In this document: positions 1 through 9,849 of the stretch, piece after piece
How positions within the stretch are numbered: the stretch's first letter is position 1
Layout of the letters: every line of letters starts with the position of its first letter
Assembly (NCBI GenBank): GCA_037953745.1
Contig: JBAKBP010000183.1
Span: 297,771 to 361,770 of the forward strand
Source of the DNA: Lithodes maja
Lineage: Eukaryota; Arthropoda; Malacostraca; Decapoda; Lithodidae
Length of the DNA stretch: 64,000 nucleotides
Direction of reading: 5' to 3'
Notes under the pieces: model-generated
The model's input: only the letters and a program-made list of their open reading frames with translations
Databases searched by the model: none
Told to the model about the DNA's origin: nothing
Translations under genes and position numbers: made by a program

Positions 1-228
1 TATAGGATGTAAGGTATCTTAAAATAACCCCCTAGAAATACTTTCTCTAAAGTATCTATTTCTTTATCCTCCCCTTTTCCCCAGCTAACCTAATCCCACA
101 AGGACCCCAATGGAAATACGCCTAACGGCCTTATTGGGCTATCCTTAGTTGGAATTATGCAAGGCTGGTACATGTCATATTTGTAACAAACTATGTGGTA
201 CCAACTCTGTAAATGGCTGACTGAATAA

Positions 229-253
229 ATATTATTATTATTATTATTATTAT
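229..253. repeat. (TTA)n microsatellite
   Basis: About eight TTA units follow 'gactgaataaata'. LINEs of the L2/CR1 groups end in microsatellite tails, so this may mark the 3' end of a plus-strand LINE. That last step is inference. Confidence 0.8.
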
Positions 254-369
254 ACTTAATTCCTATATATGTCCAAAGCGGCGGAAATGCATTATAAGGA
301 ATTATAGCTACTGTAAAAAAAAAAAAAAAAATCTCCCCATATGCGGCACCATAGCTATTACATAATACT

Positions 370-403
370 AGGTTAGGTTAGGTAAGGTTGTTAGGTTAGG
401 CTA
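370..403. repeat. Degenerate interstitial (TTAGG)n tract
   Basis: Several TTAGG units, partly imperfect, preceded by 'cataatac' and followed by 'ctaatgtc'. TTAGG is the arthropod telomere repeat. The same flanking words recur at 1117-1148, so this is a dispersed repeat carrying TTAGG units rather than a telomere. Confidence 0.7.
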
Positions 404-729
404 ATGTCGTTAATGTAGTTTATTATCATTATATTACGTCTTTTACCCAGCAATTTCCCTGATCTTCATAGTTGGTCGGGCAAAGGAAAAATGTGACGCT
501 TTGGCTTCCAATCTTGGTAGCTTGGGAGGTCAATCCACGGAAGAGACGCCGTCACTCGAGATCTAGAAAATATATAAGTAAAAGGAACAGTCAGAGTAAG
601 CTATGGTTATGGCAGAGATCGCTCAGTTCTCACTGATAGACCAGCCCATCACCACAAAAAATTGGGGTTTAATGTTATTTTAATACCACAAATTTTGTTG
701 ATATATTTGAAGATAAATATTGAATCTAT

Positions 730-952
730 ATGCTCTAAAGATCATAAGAAAATTTGTTTTAACCCTCGGCAAAACCTAATAAAAAAGTATGGTACTAAAA
801 TGTCTTTTTCGTAACAAGGTTGTCAATACGGTACTTACAGTCATCGATAGCTCCAAAGATCATATGAAAATGTGTTAAACCCTCGGAAAAACCTAATTTA
901 AAAGTATGGTACTAAAATCTAACTTTCGTAACAAGGTTGTCAATACGGTACT
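730..952. repeat. Tandem duplication of ~119 bp
   Basis: Two adjacent diverged copies: both contain 'aaagatcata', 'aaccctcgg', 'aagtatggtactaaaat' and 'cgtaacaaggttgtcaatac' in the same order, offset by about 119 bases. No coding sense is visible. Function unknown. Confidence 0.75.
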
Positions 953-1119
953 TTCCCGTTATCAATGTACAATCAAGCTGAAGATTGCAGAGTAAACACC
1001 GTAGACTTCATCGACTTTTCTTTCACCTTCGTAAAATCGACAGCCAATTTTTTAATTTTTTTATTAAGGGATTAGTACTCAACCAGCGGGGGTGTGGGGG
1101 CAGCAGCCCCCACCCATAA

Positions 1120-1143
1120 TACTAGGTTAGGTTAGGTTAGGCT
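1120..1143. repeat. Interstitial (TTAGG)4 tract
   Basis: Four uninterrupted TTAGG units with the same flanks ('ataatac', 'ctaatgtc') as the tract at 370-403, which shows the two belong to one dispersed repeat family. Confidence 0.75.
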
Positions 1144-1321
1144 AATGTCTTTTCAAATCACTATTGGGGGGCGCGTCTCAACATCGATCGATAGGCCTAA
1201 TAGGGAAAATAGGTTTTCCCCGAGATTTCTAATTAATTACAAACACTATATATTGATGCAAATGACCAATTTTGTTTATAAAAAACACTGAAAATTCGTG
1301 GTATTAAAATAAAAAAAATCC

Positions 1322-1402
1322 AAAATTGGCCACCCGGAGTATTGAACCGGGTGTTGAGCTTTGCTTGGGTGACTCACTAACAGTCTACCCGTTAACCACC
1401 CC
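1322..1402 (-). repeat. tRNA-derived fragment (SINE head or tRNA pseudogene)
   Basis: On the minus strand there is a B-box-like word 'GGTTCAATAC' and, about 45 bases upstream of it, a weak A-box-like stretch within 'tggttaacgggtagactg'. The T-arm does not form a clean 5-bp stem with a 7-nt loop and no full cloverleaf is convincing, so it is a decayed tRNA-like sequence and not a working tRNA gene. Confidence 0.4.
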
Positions 1403-1794
1403 TAGCCTAGGTTAGGCTAGCCTATATATAAAACAGTTAACGATCAGCTCAGCCCATCGCCAGCCCGGCCCTTTGCCGACTCGGCCCACGCGATTGTCAA
1501 CTCGGCCCATCTGATTGTCAACTCGGCCCAATCATAAGTTATTAAAAATTAATTGCTGGGGTTTTATTATAATACTTACACTCTTGTTGCATTTCCAGAC
1601 CAGAGGTATTTCGTAAGTTTAAACGTGGGTTGACAGCTCATTCATTATGGAAAGGCCATTACTGGATTAACGGGAACATATTTTTTTTCGCGTCTCGTAA
1701 TTTGAACCCCTTGAGAATCGAGATGTGTTTGTGATAATTTGTGAAATAATTGGGGATGGATGTAGTGTCCGGGTGTATGGTCGACTGGTCGTCA

Positions 1795-1863
1795 TGTTTT
1801 GCAGTGGCAGTATCGTAACCAATGAGGTTTAGTTTTCCGAGTGACGTATCTGCTACTGCTGAA
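1795..1863 (+). pseudogene. U4 snRNA 5'-half derived sequence
   Basis: Positions 1801-1830 match the highly conserved 5' region of U4 snRNA with one mismatch ('gcagtggcagtatcg', then 'ccaatgaggttt'). Similarity continues weakly through the U4/U6 pairing region to about 1862 and then stops. The 3' half, including an Sm site, is absent, so this is not a functional U4 gene. It lies ~290 bases upstream of the L2 ORF1, so it could be a truncated retropseudogene, a chimera formed by template switching during LINE retrotransposition, or part of the LINE 5' UTR. The U4 match is seen; the origin is inference. Confidence 0.65.
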
Positions 1864-2054
1864 GGCCCAAAACACGGTTAAAGTTTTCAATTTCATCTTT
1901 GCCTAGTACTTGCGACACCTCGGTTGGGTTACCTTCTTAGGAAGGTAATCAAGTCGTACCCCACCTGCTCGTGGTGACCTCGCAAACACCCATTTCTATT
2001 TATTTTTTCCATTTGTTCTTTTTTCAAGATAGGGTGACACAAACGGGGACGGCG

Positions 2055-2077
2055 CTACCTGGGTTTATCCCAGGTAG
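2055..2077 (+). other. Perfect hairpin in the L2 5' leader
   Basis: Nine-base arms (2055-2063 'ctacctggg', 2069-2077 'cccaggtag') around a 5-nt loop, about 70 bases before the ORF1 start. It may be a structured element of the LINE leader RNA. Function unknown. Confidence 0.6.
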
Positions 2078-2148
2078 TAGTTTAATTTTACTGTAATTTT
2101 ATTAAGTGTTTTGTATATTTTTAACTGTAGGCTACATAAATATAAACA

Positions 2149-3517
2149 ATGGCCGGCCAAGGCAAACGGAGGCAGAGTTTATTGGGAGATGAAGAGAGCT
2201 ATGAATTTGAGGGATTTCTGGCAGGGGGTAATGAAGTGGAGGATAAATTGACTGTGGTGAAGAGACAGATGATGGGTCTGTTAAGATGGAAGGGAGTTAT
2301 GGAGAATTGGAGGAGAGATATAGGTGTGAAGGTGGAGTCACTGACAGAAATATGTGGAGCCAGTTCAGTAGCAACTGCAGATGGGCCATTAATTGCTAAC
2401 CTAGATGCTGTGATGAGGAAAGTAGATGAGCTGGAGGCAGAGAACATGGCACTCAAGGAGCAGCTAAAGGAGTATGAGGGCCATTTAAGTGAGAAAGTAA
2501 AGGGAGTAATAAGTGAGGAGAAAAATGAGTGGACAAGGGTGGGGAATGCTAAGGTGGATGCATTGGAAGAAATCATGAAGGAGCAGGTGGAAGAGAGAGA
2601 AAAAGAGAAAAGAGAGTTTGAGAAGAATGTAGTGCAGGTTTTGAAGAGCAAGGAAAAGGCAGTGAGGGAAACAGTAGAGACCAAAAAGGAGCCGACCAAA
2701 CGCACCACTGAGGTGGTAGATGGTGGAAAGAAAAAAACTGTCTGGGACCATCAGGTCCTGGTAGTGAAGCCAAAAGACCGATCCTCCAAGCCAGTAAGCC
2801 CACCAGATACAAAGGCAATCGAGACTGCTTTGGCTTCGGTTCCGGTTAACAAGTTAACTAGAACTGATTCAGGTGTACTGGTGGTACGACTTCCATCCAA
2901 GAAAGCCAAAGAAGATGCAGAAAGGGCCATCAATCAGTGTTTGGGGGTGGACAGTGCCTTCAGTGTCTCCGAACCAAAGAAGATGATGCCAAAAATGACT
3001 CTGGTAGGCATTGCTAATGACGCTGAGGATAATGAGATCATTCCCAGCATCCTCAACAAGAACCCAAGAATAAAGTCCCTGGTCGACGATGGCTTAGCTA
3101 TGAATTTGCTATTCACTAAGCAAAAGAGTGATGCACACACTAAGACTGCGGTAGTAAAAATGTCACCTGAAATACGCTCTTCCATTGTGGATGATGGCAA
3201 TTCTGTGTATGTTGGACTTGAGATGTCGTGCATACGATCGCTTCTGGGTAACACAATGTTACCATTGCCAGGGCTTTGGTCATACCAGTGACAGGTGTTA
3301 TCGGAAAAATGAGGATCCAAAATGCAACTTCTGTGCCGGTACTCATAACTCAAAAGACTGCACCAACAAGACTTCCCCCAAATGTATAAATTGTATGAGC
3401 TCCACATCAGTTACGGAGCCGCCAAATCATTTCGCCTCAAGTAGAAATTGTCCTTTAATGACAGCTCAGAGAAATAAAGTTATTGAGAACACCAATTTTG
3501 TAGGTTCAAAAAACTGA
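2149..3517 (+). pseudogene. L2 LINE ORF1 (nucleic-acid-binding protein), frameshifted
   Basis: ORF1 products of LINEs coat the element RNA in the cytoplasm and help carry it to the nucleus. Starting at ATG 2149, the first ~200 residues are rich in E, K and L with heptad-like spacing, consistent with a coiled coil. A basic, RRM-like central part follows. The reading frame is lost near 3222-3240; the adjacent frame then encodes three Cys/His knuckles ('CYHCQGFGHTSDRC', 'CNFCAGTHNSKDC', 'CINC') and stops at 3517. The two frames overlap around 3185-3291, so a small indel separates the N-terminal part from the zinc knuckles in this copy. The stop lies 20 bases before the open frame of ORF2. Confidence 0.75.
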
Positions 3518-3537
3518 AAAATGCACATGGGAGCCGG

Positions 3538-6441
3538 TTGAAACTGGGTCTGTTGAATGTTCGTTCCTTGCGTAACAAAATGGATCATATTTGCGAGATC
3601 TTGGATGAACGTAACCTTGATGTATTATGTCTCACTGAGACCTGGTTGTTCGAGTCAGATCTGAATATTATCCAGGCGGCATTGCCTAAAACCCATTCCA
3701 TAATAAATGTTCCTAGGCCTAGGGGAGATCATCCGGGTGGTGGAGTGGCAGTTGTCTACTCCACATCTCTGGTGAATATCTTGCAAATAAGCCATAACCC
3801 AGCCCCTCTTTATTATGAACTGTTGGAAGTGGAAATAAAACTTCATCAACAAATTCTAAGAATGGCAGTTGTCTATAGGCCTGGCCATCGTGGCACAGAT
3901 AGGGGTTTTATGGAAGAGTTTGGGCAGTTTCTCGAGGAATTTTCTGCTAAAACCGGAAGACTTTTGATATGTGGAGATTTTAATTACTGGGTTGACAGCC
4001 CTCATCTGAAGCCATTTTCTCCTGAGTTCCTTGAGTTGACTGATCAGAACAATTTTATAAACCATGTGTCCCACCCAACTCATATCTTAGGACACACCCT
4101 TGACTTGGTTTTCTCTCCTGTGGGTTGTGGTGGTGTTCTGGATGTTGATGTTGAGAATGCTGACCCTAATACCTCTGATCATGCTTTGATTACTTTCAGC
4201 TTTGATTTCCCTAAGCCACTCACACATGAAAAAGTAATCAGATTTAGAAATTATAAAAATGCAGACCTAAATTTGGCTAGCAGTGAAGTAAAACAGTACT
4301 TGGGAAGTATTGATACTTCCAACCTTACTTCAGATGAGCTGGTGGAGGTACATGGAAATGCACTTAAATTAGTGTTCGATCATCACTGTCCAGAAGTAGA
4401 GAAGAAAATCATAGTACGAGATGATTCGCCCTGGTATAGCACTCGAGTTAAATTTCTTAGAAGAGCGCGTAGAAGAGCTGAACGTGAATGGCGGAAAAAT
4501 AAAACAGACTCTACATGGTTGCGATATCTGTCAGCCAGAAGAGCTGTGGTCCACAAAATCAAAGATGAAAAGAAAGTGTATTATCAGGGAAAAGTTGACT
4601 CGTGTGGTAACGACCAGAGGAGGTTGGCTTCAATTGTAAACAGTTTACTTGGAAAAACAAGAGTCAGCTTAAGACCTTCTGTACCCGATGCCGAGTTGGC
4701 TGCCAACTTTGTGGCATTTTTTGCTGGCAAGATAACTCGCATAAGACAGGAACTGGATGATGCTTCTGTTGGTGAAGAACTTTCAGTTGTACTCCAACCC
4801 CGACACATTCCTAATAATGTCCTCTCATCCTTTCACTCAGTAGAGGTGTACATGATCTCGTCCTACATAAGAAACCTCAATAAAACATTTTGCCCGTTGG
4901 ATCCCATAAATGTTTCCAAGCTACCAAGAGTCTATGATCACACAGTTGAGTTTATTTCCAAAATAATTAATAAGTGCTTCTCTGAAGGTAGCTTCCCACA
5001 TTCTGAAAAGCATGCACTACTCCGACCTACTCTAAAGAAGCCTGGACTTGATGTTGAGAACATGTTGAACTATCGTCCTGTCTCCAACCTGTCCTTCATA
5101 TCAAAGATATTAGAGCGTGCAATACTTGACCAATTACAACCACTACTTCAGCAGAATGAAACTATCCCAATTTTTCAGTCTGCTTACCGACAGCATCATT
5201 CAACTGAAACAGCATTGATTAGAGTACATAATGATCTAGTTGAGAACATTTGCAATGGTGTGGCCTCACTATTGGTCTTGCTTGATCTCTCTGCGGCTTT
5301 TGACACAGTGGATCACGAGTTGTTATTGAGTGATCTTTATGATTGTGGTGTGCGTGACTCCGCTCTCTTGCTTCTTGGGTCGTACTTGTCAGGTAGATCC
5401 CAGAGTGTGATGGTAAATCAAGTGGTCTCGGACTCGACACCCCTGCAGTATGGTGTTCCGCAGGGATCAGTTTTAGGTCCTATCCTATTTATAATTTATA
5501 TTGGCAGTTTGTCTCTTCTGCTTCGTGCACATAATGTCACCTTTCACTTTTATGCAGATGACACCCAGATTTATGTGAGAATCACAAATATAGTTGATAT
5601 ACGGAGTAAGATGGAATTGTTGATGTCTGATATCAAGAAGTGGATGAGAGCGAGAAAACTTAAACTAAATGATGGTAAAACTGATATTCTCATCATCCGA
5701 GGAAATAGAAGAGCTGATGATATAGTAGGTGCCCTCTCCATCAATGTGGGCGGATCTCAGCTGCGACCGGCCAACTCTGTTCGAAATCTGGGTGTATATG
5801 TGAACTCCCGTTTAGATTTCAAAGAGCATGTAAACCAGATAGTTAAAAGTTGTTACTTGCACATCAGAAATCTCTATTTGGTGAAGCCGTTTATAACCAG
5901 ACGTTGCCTCCTGACGTTGGTTCACTCATTGGTCTTCTCTCGTGTTGATTATTGCAATGCCCTGTTGGTGGGTCTTCCAAATTATATTTTGAAGAAAGTT
6001 CAGTCTGTTCTTAACAGGGCCGCAAGACTAATTTTTGGTGTTCCACCTAGAACTCCTACTACATCTCTTCACATAGAACTGCACTGGCTGCCAGTAAGAG
6101 CAAGAATAGAATTTAAGTTGTGTTTGGTGACTTTTAAGGTTCTCAAATTTGGTGAGCCTAGGTACCTTGCGGAGCTGCTCAGGCGCCCACCGGCACACCA
6201 TGGTGTAGTTGTGCGTCATGACAATGACCCTTTTCGTCTTGATGAACCAAGGGCTTTCCAGCAGTCTTCTTTCTTTGAGAGGTCATTCTCCTACATGGCT
6301 CCGAGGTTGTATAACAGGTTGCCGCTGTCCATGAGACAACTGAGTTCTGTTGAATGCTTCAAGAGACAACTTAAGACTTTTCTCTTTGAGAGAAGCTATG
6401 ATCTTGAGAGAGGTGTCATGACAGATGGCTATAGAGTTTAG
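3538..6441 (+). CDS. L2 LINE ORF2: APE endonuclease and reverse transcriptase
   Basis: This protein nicks target DNA and reverse-transcribes the element RNA there (target-primed reverse transcription, in the nucleus). The frame is open for 967 codons. The first in-frame ATG is only at 3580 (codon 15), so translation may depend on reinitiation after the ORF1 stop at 3517. The APE-type endonuclease covers roughly residues 1-220 ('LTETWL', 'CGDFNYW', 'SDHALITF'). The RT covers about 480-750, with 'AFDTVDH', 'GVPQGSVLGP' and the catalytic YADD at residues 672-675. A C-terminal 'LHWLPVRARIEFK' block is typical of the L2 group. There is no RNase H domain. No internal stop is present, so ORF2 may be functional although ORF1 is broken. 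Confidence 0.85.
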   Translation: MKLGLLNVRSLRNKMDHICEILDERNLDVLCLTETWLFESDLNIIQAALPKTHSIINVPRPRGDHPGGGVAVVYSTSLVNILQISHNPAPLYYELLEVEIKLHQQILRMAVVYRPGHRGTDRGFMEEFGQFLEEFSAKTGRLLICGDFNYWVDSPHLKPFSPEFLELTDQNNFINHVSHPTHILGHTLDLVFSPVGCGGVLDVDVENADPNTSDHALITFSFDFPKPLTHEKVIRFRNYKNADLNLASSEVKQYLGSIDTSNLTSDELVEVHGNALKLVFDHHCPEVEKKIIVRDDSPWYSTRVKFLRRARRRAEREWRKNKTDSTWLRYLSARRAVVHKIKDEKKVYYQGKVDSCGNDQRRLASIVNSLLGKTRVSLRPSVPDAELAANFVAFFAGKITRIRQELDDASVGEELSVVLQPRHIPNNVLSSFHSVEVYMISSYIRNLNKTFCPLDPINVSKLPRVYDHTVEFISKIINKCFSEGSFPHSEKHALLRPTLKKPGLDVENMLNYRPVSNLSFISKILERAILDQLQPLLQQNETIPIFQSAYRQHHSTETALIRVHNDLVENICNGVASLLVLLDLSAAFDTVDHELLLSDLYDCGVRDSALLLLGSYLSGRSQSVMVNQVVSDSTPLQYGVPQGSVLGPILFIIYIGSLSLLLRAHNVTFHFYADDTQIYVRITNIVDIRSKMELLMSDIKKWMRARKLKLNDGKTDILIIRGNRRADDIVGALSINVGGSQLRPANSVRNLGVYVNSRLDFKEHVNQIVKSCYLHIRNLYLVKPFITRRCLLTLVHSLVFSRVDYCNALLVGLPNYILKKVQSVLNRAARLIFGVPPRTPTTSLHIELHWLPVRARIEFKLCLVTFKVLKFGEPRYLAELLRRPPAHHGVVVRHDNDPFRLDEPRAFQQSSFFERSFSYMAPRLYNRLPLSMRQLSSVECFKRQLKTFLFERSYDLERGVMTDGYRV

Positions 6442-6612
6442 GCTATTTTGCCACTGCTAGTGATTGTTAAATGTGTGTTGTATATAAGCTTTCTTTTGAT
6501 GCATTGATTTTTGTTCTTTTTTCTTTCTCTTTTCGAGCGCTAGTGAATTCTTCGGAAAAATTGGCGCTTATGAGAAATAAGTAACATGCTTATTATTATT
6601 ATTATTATGTTT
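6442..6612 (+). other. L2 LINE 3' UTR with stem and (TTA)n tail
   Basis: The UTR contains 'gagcgctagtgaattc' and 'ttggcgctt', which can pair through GCGC-type arms. It ends in about six TTA/TTG-like units at 6590-6607. Stem plus short tandem tail is how L2/CR1 reverse transcriptases recognise their RNA, so this marks the element end. Confidence 0.65.
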
Positions 6613-7491
6613 ACATAGGTCGATCGCTGGCTCGGTGCAGTTAATTTCGCGTCTATTTTGACGGCGATTTTTTTTTTTTTGGTTAGGGTAAAACACCGAT
6701 TAAAATACCATCGGTCAAGTCAAGTACCGTTTTTCATTTGCACATTAGGCCTACGCATATAAAAACTTTCTGTAGGCTAGGCCCTATACAACTTTCATTG
6801 GTATATTCGTAAAGAGCACACTAAACTATTCATTAGTCGCTTAAAACACTAAAATTGGCTTACGGCAGGCTCGGCAGCCAAGTAATAACATGGTGAACCT
6901 TCGTGAAGTTGGCGCGAAATGGCGAATTTAGCGTTGGATAGAAATGAGTGGTTTCGTTCCGCATTGCTGTACCACCCTTTCCCTTATAACTTTGGTAATT
7001 TAACTCATATCTTACCTTAAACACCTACATATGATTCAGAAAGCCTTCAGCTTTGCATAATATTATATACTGTAGGCTTTGCATATTTTGTACATTTGAC
7101 ACATAATAATACGTAATTCGAATACTTACCAACAGGTCGCTGTAAGGCCATCAGAATCGTCTCGATATTTTCCTATTTTTGCAATTTTAAGCCAGGCTCC
7201 TCGTTGTCATATTTGACTCGTATAAGACGTTCAGTTATTCACAATTGTAAATCATGTGTGGAAATACTGATACTGAAGTTACATTCTGCATATTAGCCTG
7301 TAATATGACGAGACCGAAAGTCAGCCATTTTTAACCACTGAGTGAGAGAAACTGGCGGTCTCGTATGAACAATGACTGAAGTTCTGAACACCCCCTTACA
7401 GGCCTCTGTTCTTCGATTATATATATATACGAAAACTACTAGCTTAAATGGTCAATCTACATAAGAGCATGTCAAGAAGTAAATATAACAT
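6613..7491. other. Gene-free spacer
   Basis: AT-rich sequence without a coding exon or repeat that I recognise. A poly-T run is at about 6669. The last base before DIRS copy 1 is 7491. Confidence 0.5.
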
Positions 7492-7792
7492 ATTTGTTAG
7501 TAGTCTTGGCAAATCCAACGTCAAGGCTATTAACCTAATTGCAATGACGACTTGTCTATTTTGACTGCTATGTCGTCATTCCAACCGCGGTTAAAAAGAA
7601 AACGTCTAGAGTCTACTCCTTATCTTGCTCTAGGAGACGTTGTACATTAACCAAAACTACCACCGAAGGTGAAAAAAGCATAGAAGAGAAGAAAAAGGGG
7701 TTTACCTTAGTTACCGCTTAAGGCCCATCCCGTGTTCCGTCATGTGCAGATCACTGTCGAACGTGCGCATGAGCGACCCTCTCTTGTTATCA
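7492..7792 (+). repeat. DIRS copy 1 left inverted terminal repeat
   Basis: Begins 'atttgttagtagtcttgg' and ends 'tcttgttatca'. It is the inverse of 15320-15620 in the right arm, apart from small differences near the tip. The arm lacks the hairpin-rich ~47-base extension that caps the right arm. Confidence 0.85.
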
Positions 7793-8300
7793 TTTTTTCA
7801 CGCGCCTCCATTGATTGAGTCCGCTTTTGTTGTGCTCCTTCAATTCACCCTGTTTTAGGTTCGTTTCGGCTTTTCTGGCCTTCTTTTTGCTAGACAGATG
7901 TTACGTGATCTAGGACACACCTAAATGGGCTCCTTAGTGTGTTTAATGGAGACGCGTGTGGAAATAGCTACCGAAGGTACGGGGGCGCTTGGCGTTCCCC
8001 GTCTATATGTTTTCATTCTTTCTCTTTTCATATTCTTTTTTCCTGTTAGTCTGGGCATAGTTTAGCTTTTAGCTTCGATTAGCCTAGCTTGTTTATCATT
8101 CAGGAATTGCTATGCCCTTATGAGTTCTCATTTTTTTCATAGCCTAGGTGTACAGTTGGTTCACAATCTGAGATTTCGTGGTGGCGGTGCTGTTGGTAGG
8201 TTTGTGTCAGCCGCATAACTAGCGTTATTCCCGAGTCCCCCCTTTCGAGCCTTCACTGTGTCTCAAGGGCCTGGGCGCTTAGTGGTTCGTGATACCCAGA

Positions 8301-8483
8301 GGTACCCCACGGGGGCCTCTCCCTCACTCCACAGGGTTTTTTCGCCCCTGACACATTCTCTACTCGCGGCTAGGCCACCCTTTTTCTCACCAGTTTCATT
8401 ACTGGTTTTTTGTGTTTCCCTTCCTGTTTTCACCTCCATTCTTTCATAACTTTTGCCCAATCCTGGGGTACCCCACGGGGGCC
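8301..8483 (+). repeat. Repeated 17-mer in the DIRS leader
   Basis: 'GGTACCCCACGGGGGCC' occurs at 8301-8317 and again at 8467-8483, each around an imperfect palindrome. Both are kept in the inverted copy 2. Role unknown. Confidence 0.7.
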
Positions 8484-8770
8484 CCTGTTGTGCCAAACCA
8501 CCCAACCTGCCACTTCTCCTCATGGGCTTTGCTCTATCTCTGTGGGTTGGGTGGTTCCCAGGGGATGTGCCTCCTCTCCCCTGGTGTGCCTTCCTTGCCT
8601 CTCCCTTGACCGGTCGAGTCAGGATATTATCAAGGAAGACACTGCTCAGCTAGATGGTCACGGTCATCTTCGCTTGGAGTTCATAAGGAGTTGACGCTTG
8701 TTTGCCGGCCTTTTTTGGTTTTCCTAGACGCCCCTCTCGCTTGTTCGGCACCGGGCCCTCTTGGCAGGTC

Positions 8771-8914
8771 CCGCAAATTTGCGGAGTGCTCGATTCGGCC
8801 CTCTGGGTCGTTTCGGCTCCCCGCAAATTTGCGGAGATCGCTGGGGGGTCGCGTGACGATGTGGGGGGGTTTGTGTCGGTACGGATCTACCTCCATTGGC
8901 CCGCAAATTTGCGG
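8771..8914 (+). promoter_or_regulatory. Three copies of a perfect 14-bp palindrome (possible regulatory array)
   Basis: CCGCAAATTTGCGG is present at 8771-8784, 8821-8834 and 8901-8914, with start-to-start spacings of 50 and 80 bases. All three copies are preserved in DIRS copy 2 (43889-43902, 43968-43981, 44018-44031). A dyad this long repeated three times upstream of the body suggests a dimeric protein-binding site in the element's leader or promoter. The sequence is seen; the regulatory role is inferred. Confidence 0.55.
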
Positions 8915-9570
8915 TTATAGTTGGCTTTCACTGTTGACCCTTTTTTGTGTCATATTGTTGCCTGATGCTATATTGGTGTATACACTTTCCTGGTGTTATA
9001 GGCCCTGCATATAAGATGTTGAGTGGTGGTTAACACTTTCTCCATCTTTGCAGGTTCTGCTGATGCTCTTCCGCCTCGGCCGCCCTCCTCACCTACCTCT
9101 GTGCTCCCGGTTTAGGGTGAGTACAGATGCCTGTTTGCATGTGTGTTCCTGTTTCCCCATGCTCCTTCCCTGGTTCTTCTTGGACATTCTCTACACTTAC
9201 ACCTTCGACGTGCTGATTCTGGTGTGTGTTCTTCTCGTGCTGGTCGGCTGCTTTGCTTTCGCCTTGGTTGTCGCTCCCCGTGCTTGGTGAGCCACATGTC
9301 CTGCTTGCGCCACTCGCTCTTTGTGTCCTCTACGGCCTACCTCCCTGCTCTGTGTGGCCCGTGTCTGGCCCTGGTGGTTGTGCTGCTCCATGGCCCTGGT
9401 TCCTCGGCGGTGGCTGTGGCCTCTGCTTCCCTTCCGTCGGTGTGGCCGATGGTCTCCCGCCACATTGGGCCTGTGGGCCGCCGTTCCCCGGCTTTTGTTG
9501 CCGCCCGGTTCCGCGTCACCCTGGGTATCCCTGACCCGACTGCCGGCCGTTCACCCCAGCCCGTAGCCTC

Positions 9571-9695
9571 GTAGGTGGCGCTCTCGTCTCACTCGCGAGG
9601 GGTCGGGGGTTCCCTCCCAGACCGGGCGGTGCCGAATTGGGCTTGTCTCCTTTCATGTGTTAGCCTCAGTTCACCTAGCTGTAAATAGGTACCTG
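9571..9695 (+). repeat. tRNA-derived SINE core inside DIRS copy 1
   Basis: A box-like 'taggtggcgctctcgtctc' and B box-like 'ggggttccctccc' are followed by 'cacctagctgtaaatagg' and 'tacctgg', a core I associate with decapod SINEs. The 3' end is uncertain and may reach ~9800. The same SINE sits at the corresponding place in DIRS copy 2 (around 43075-43200), so it was inserted before the two copies separated. Confidence 0.6.
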
Positions 9696-9849
9696 GAATT
9701 CGTGGACGACGTTGTGCCGTCCCATCTGGGGTTGGCACACATGGTACAAGGCGGGCTGGGTATCATATGGTTCCCCTACGCTACTGGTCAACCTAAGCCT
9801 CCACGCTCTCGCTCGCCTCGCTCCTGCCCCTCGTCGTCCTCCTGTTCGC

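Larger units (their letters stand above)
1..1794. other. Unassigned non-coding DNA with small repeats
   Basis: No convincing coding exon is visible. The stretch is AT-rich and holds the small repeats listed separately: a (TTA)n tract, two (TTAGG)n tracts, a ~119-bp tandem duplication and a tRNA-like fragment. Two near-identical 'gattgtcaactcggccca' units also lie in tandem around 1491-1530. The sequence just before the (TTA)n tract may be a LINE 3' end, because several LINEs in this window end in such tails, but I could not match it to a family. Confidence 0.5.
1900..6612 (+). mobile_element. L2-type LINE, near full length
   Basis: It has a 5' leader, ORF1 (coiled-coil plus zinc knuckles, frameshifted), ORF2 (APE endonuclease plus reverse transcriptase) and a 3' UTR ending in a (TTA)n tail. 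I place it in the L2/CR1 group because of the RT wording 'LLVLLDLSAAFDTVDH', the C-terminal 'LHWLPVRARIEFK' block and a 3' stem built on 'gcgct...ggcgc' followed by a microsatellite, all typical of L2 elements. The 5' boundary is uncertain; it could begin anywhere from the U4-like segment to about 2040. No target-site duplication was identified. Confidence 0.8.

Noticed and set aside
370..403. Chromosome end (telomere)
   Set aside because: Only a few TTAGG units, internal, and shared as part of a dispersed repeat.
1795..1935. Functional U4 snRNA gene
   Set aside because: The 3' half, including an Sm site, is absent, and similarity decays after ~1862.
9045..9125. Small spliced exon ('tttgcag' acceptor to 'gtgagtac' donor) in DIRS copy 1
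   Set aside because: The splice-like words are suggestive but the enclosed ~60 bases have no recognisable coding, and there is no transcript evidence.
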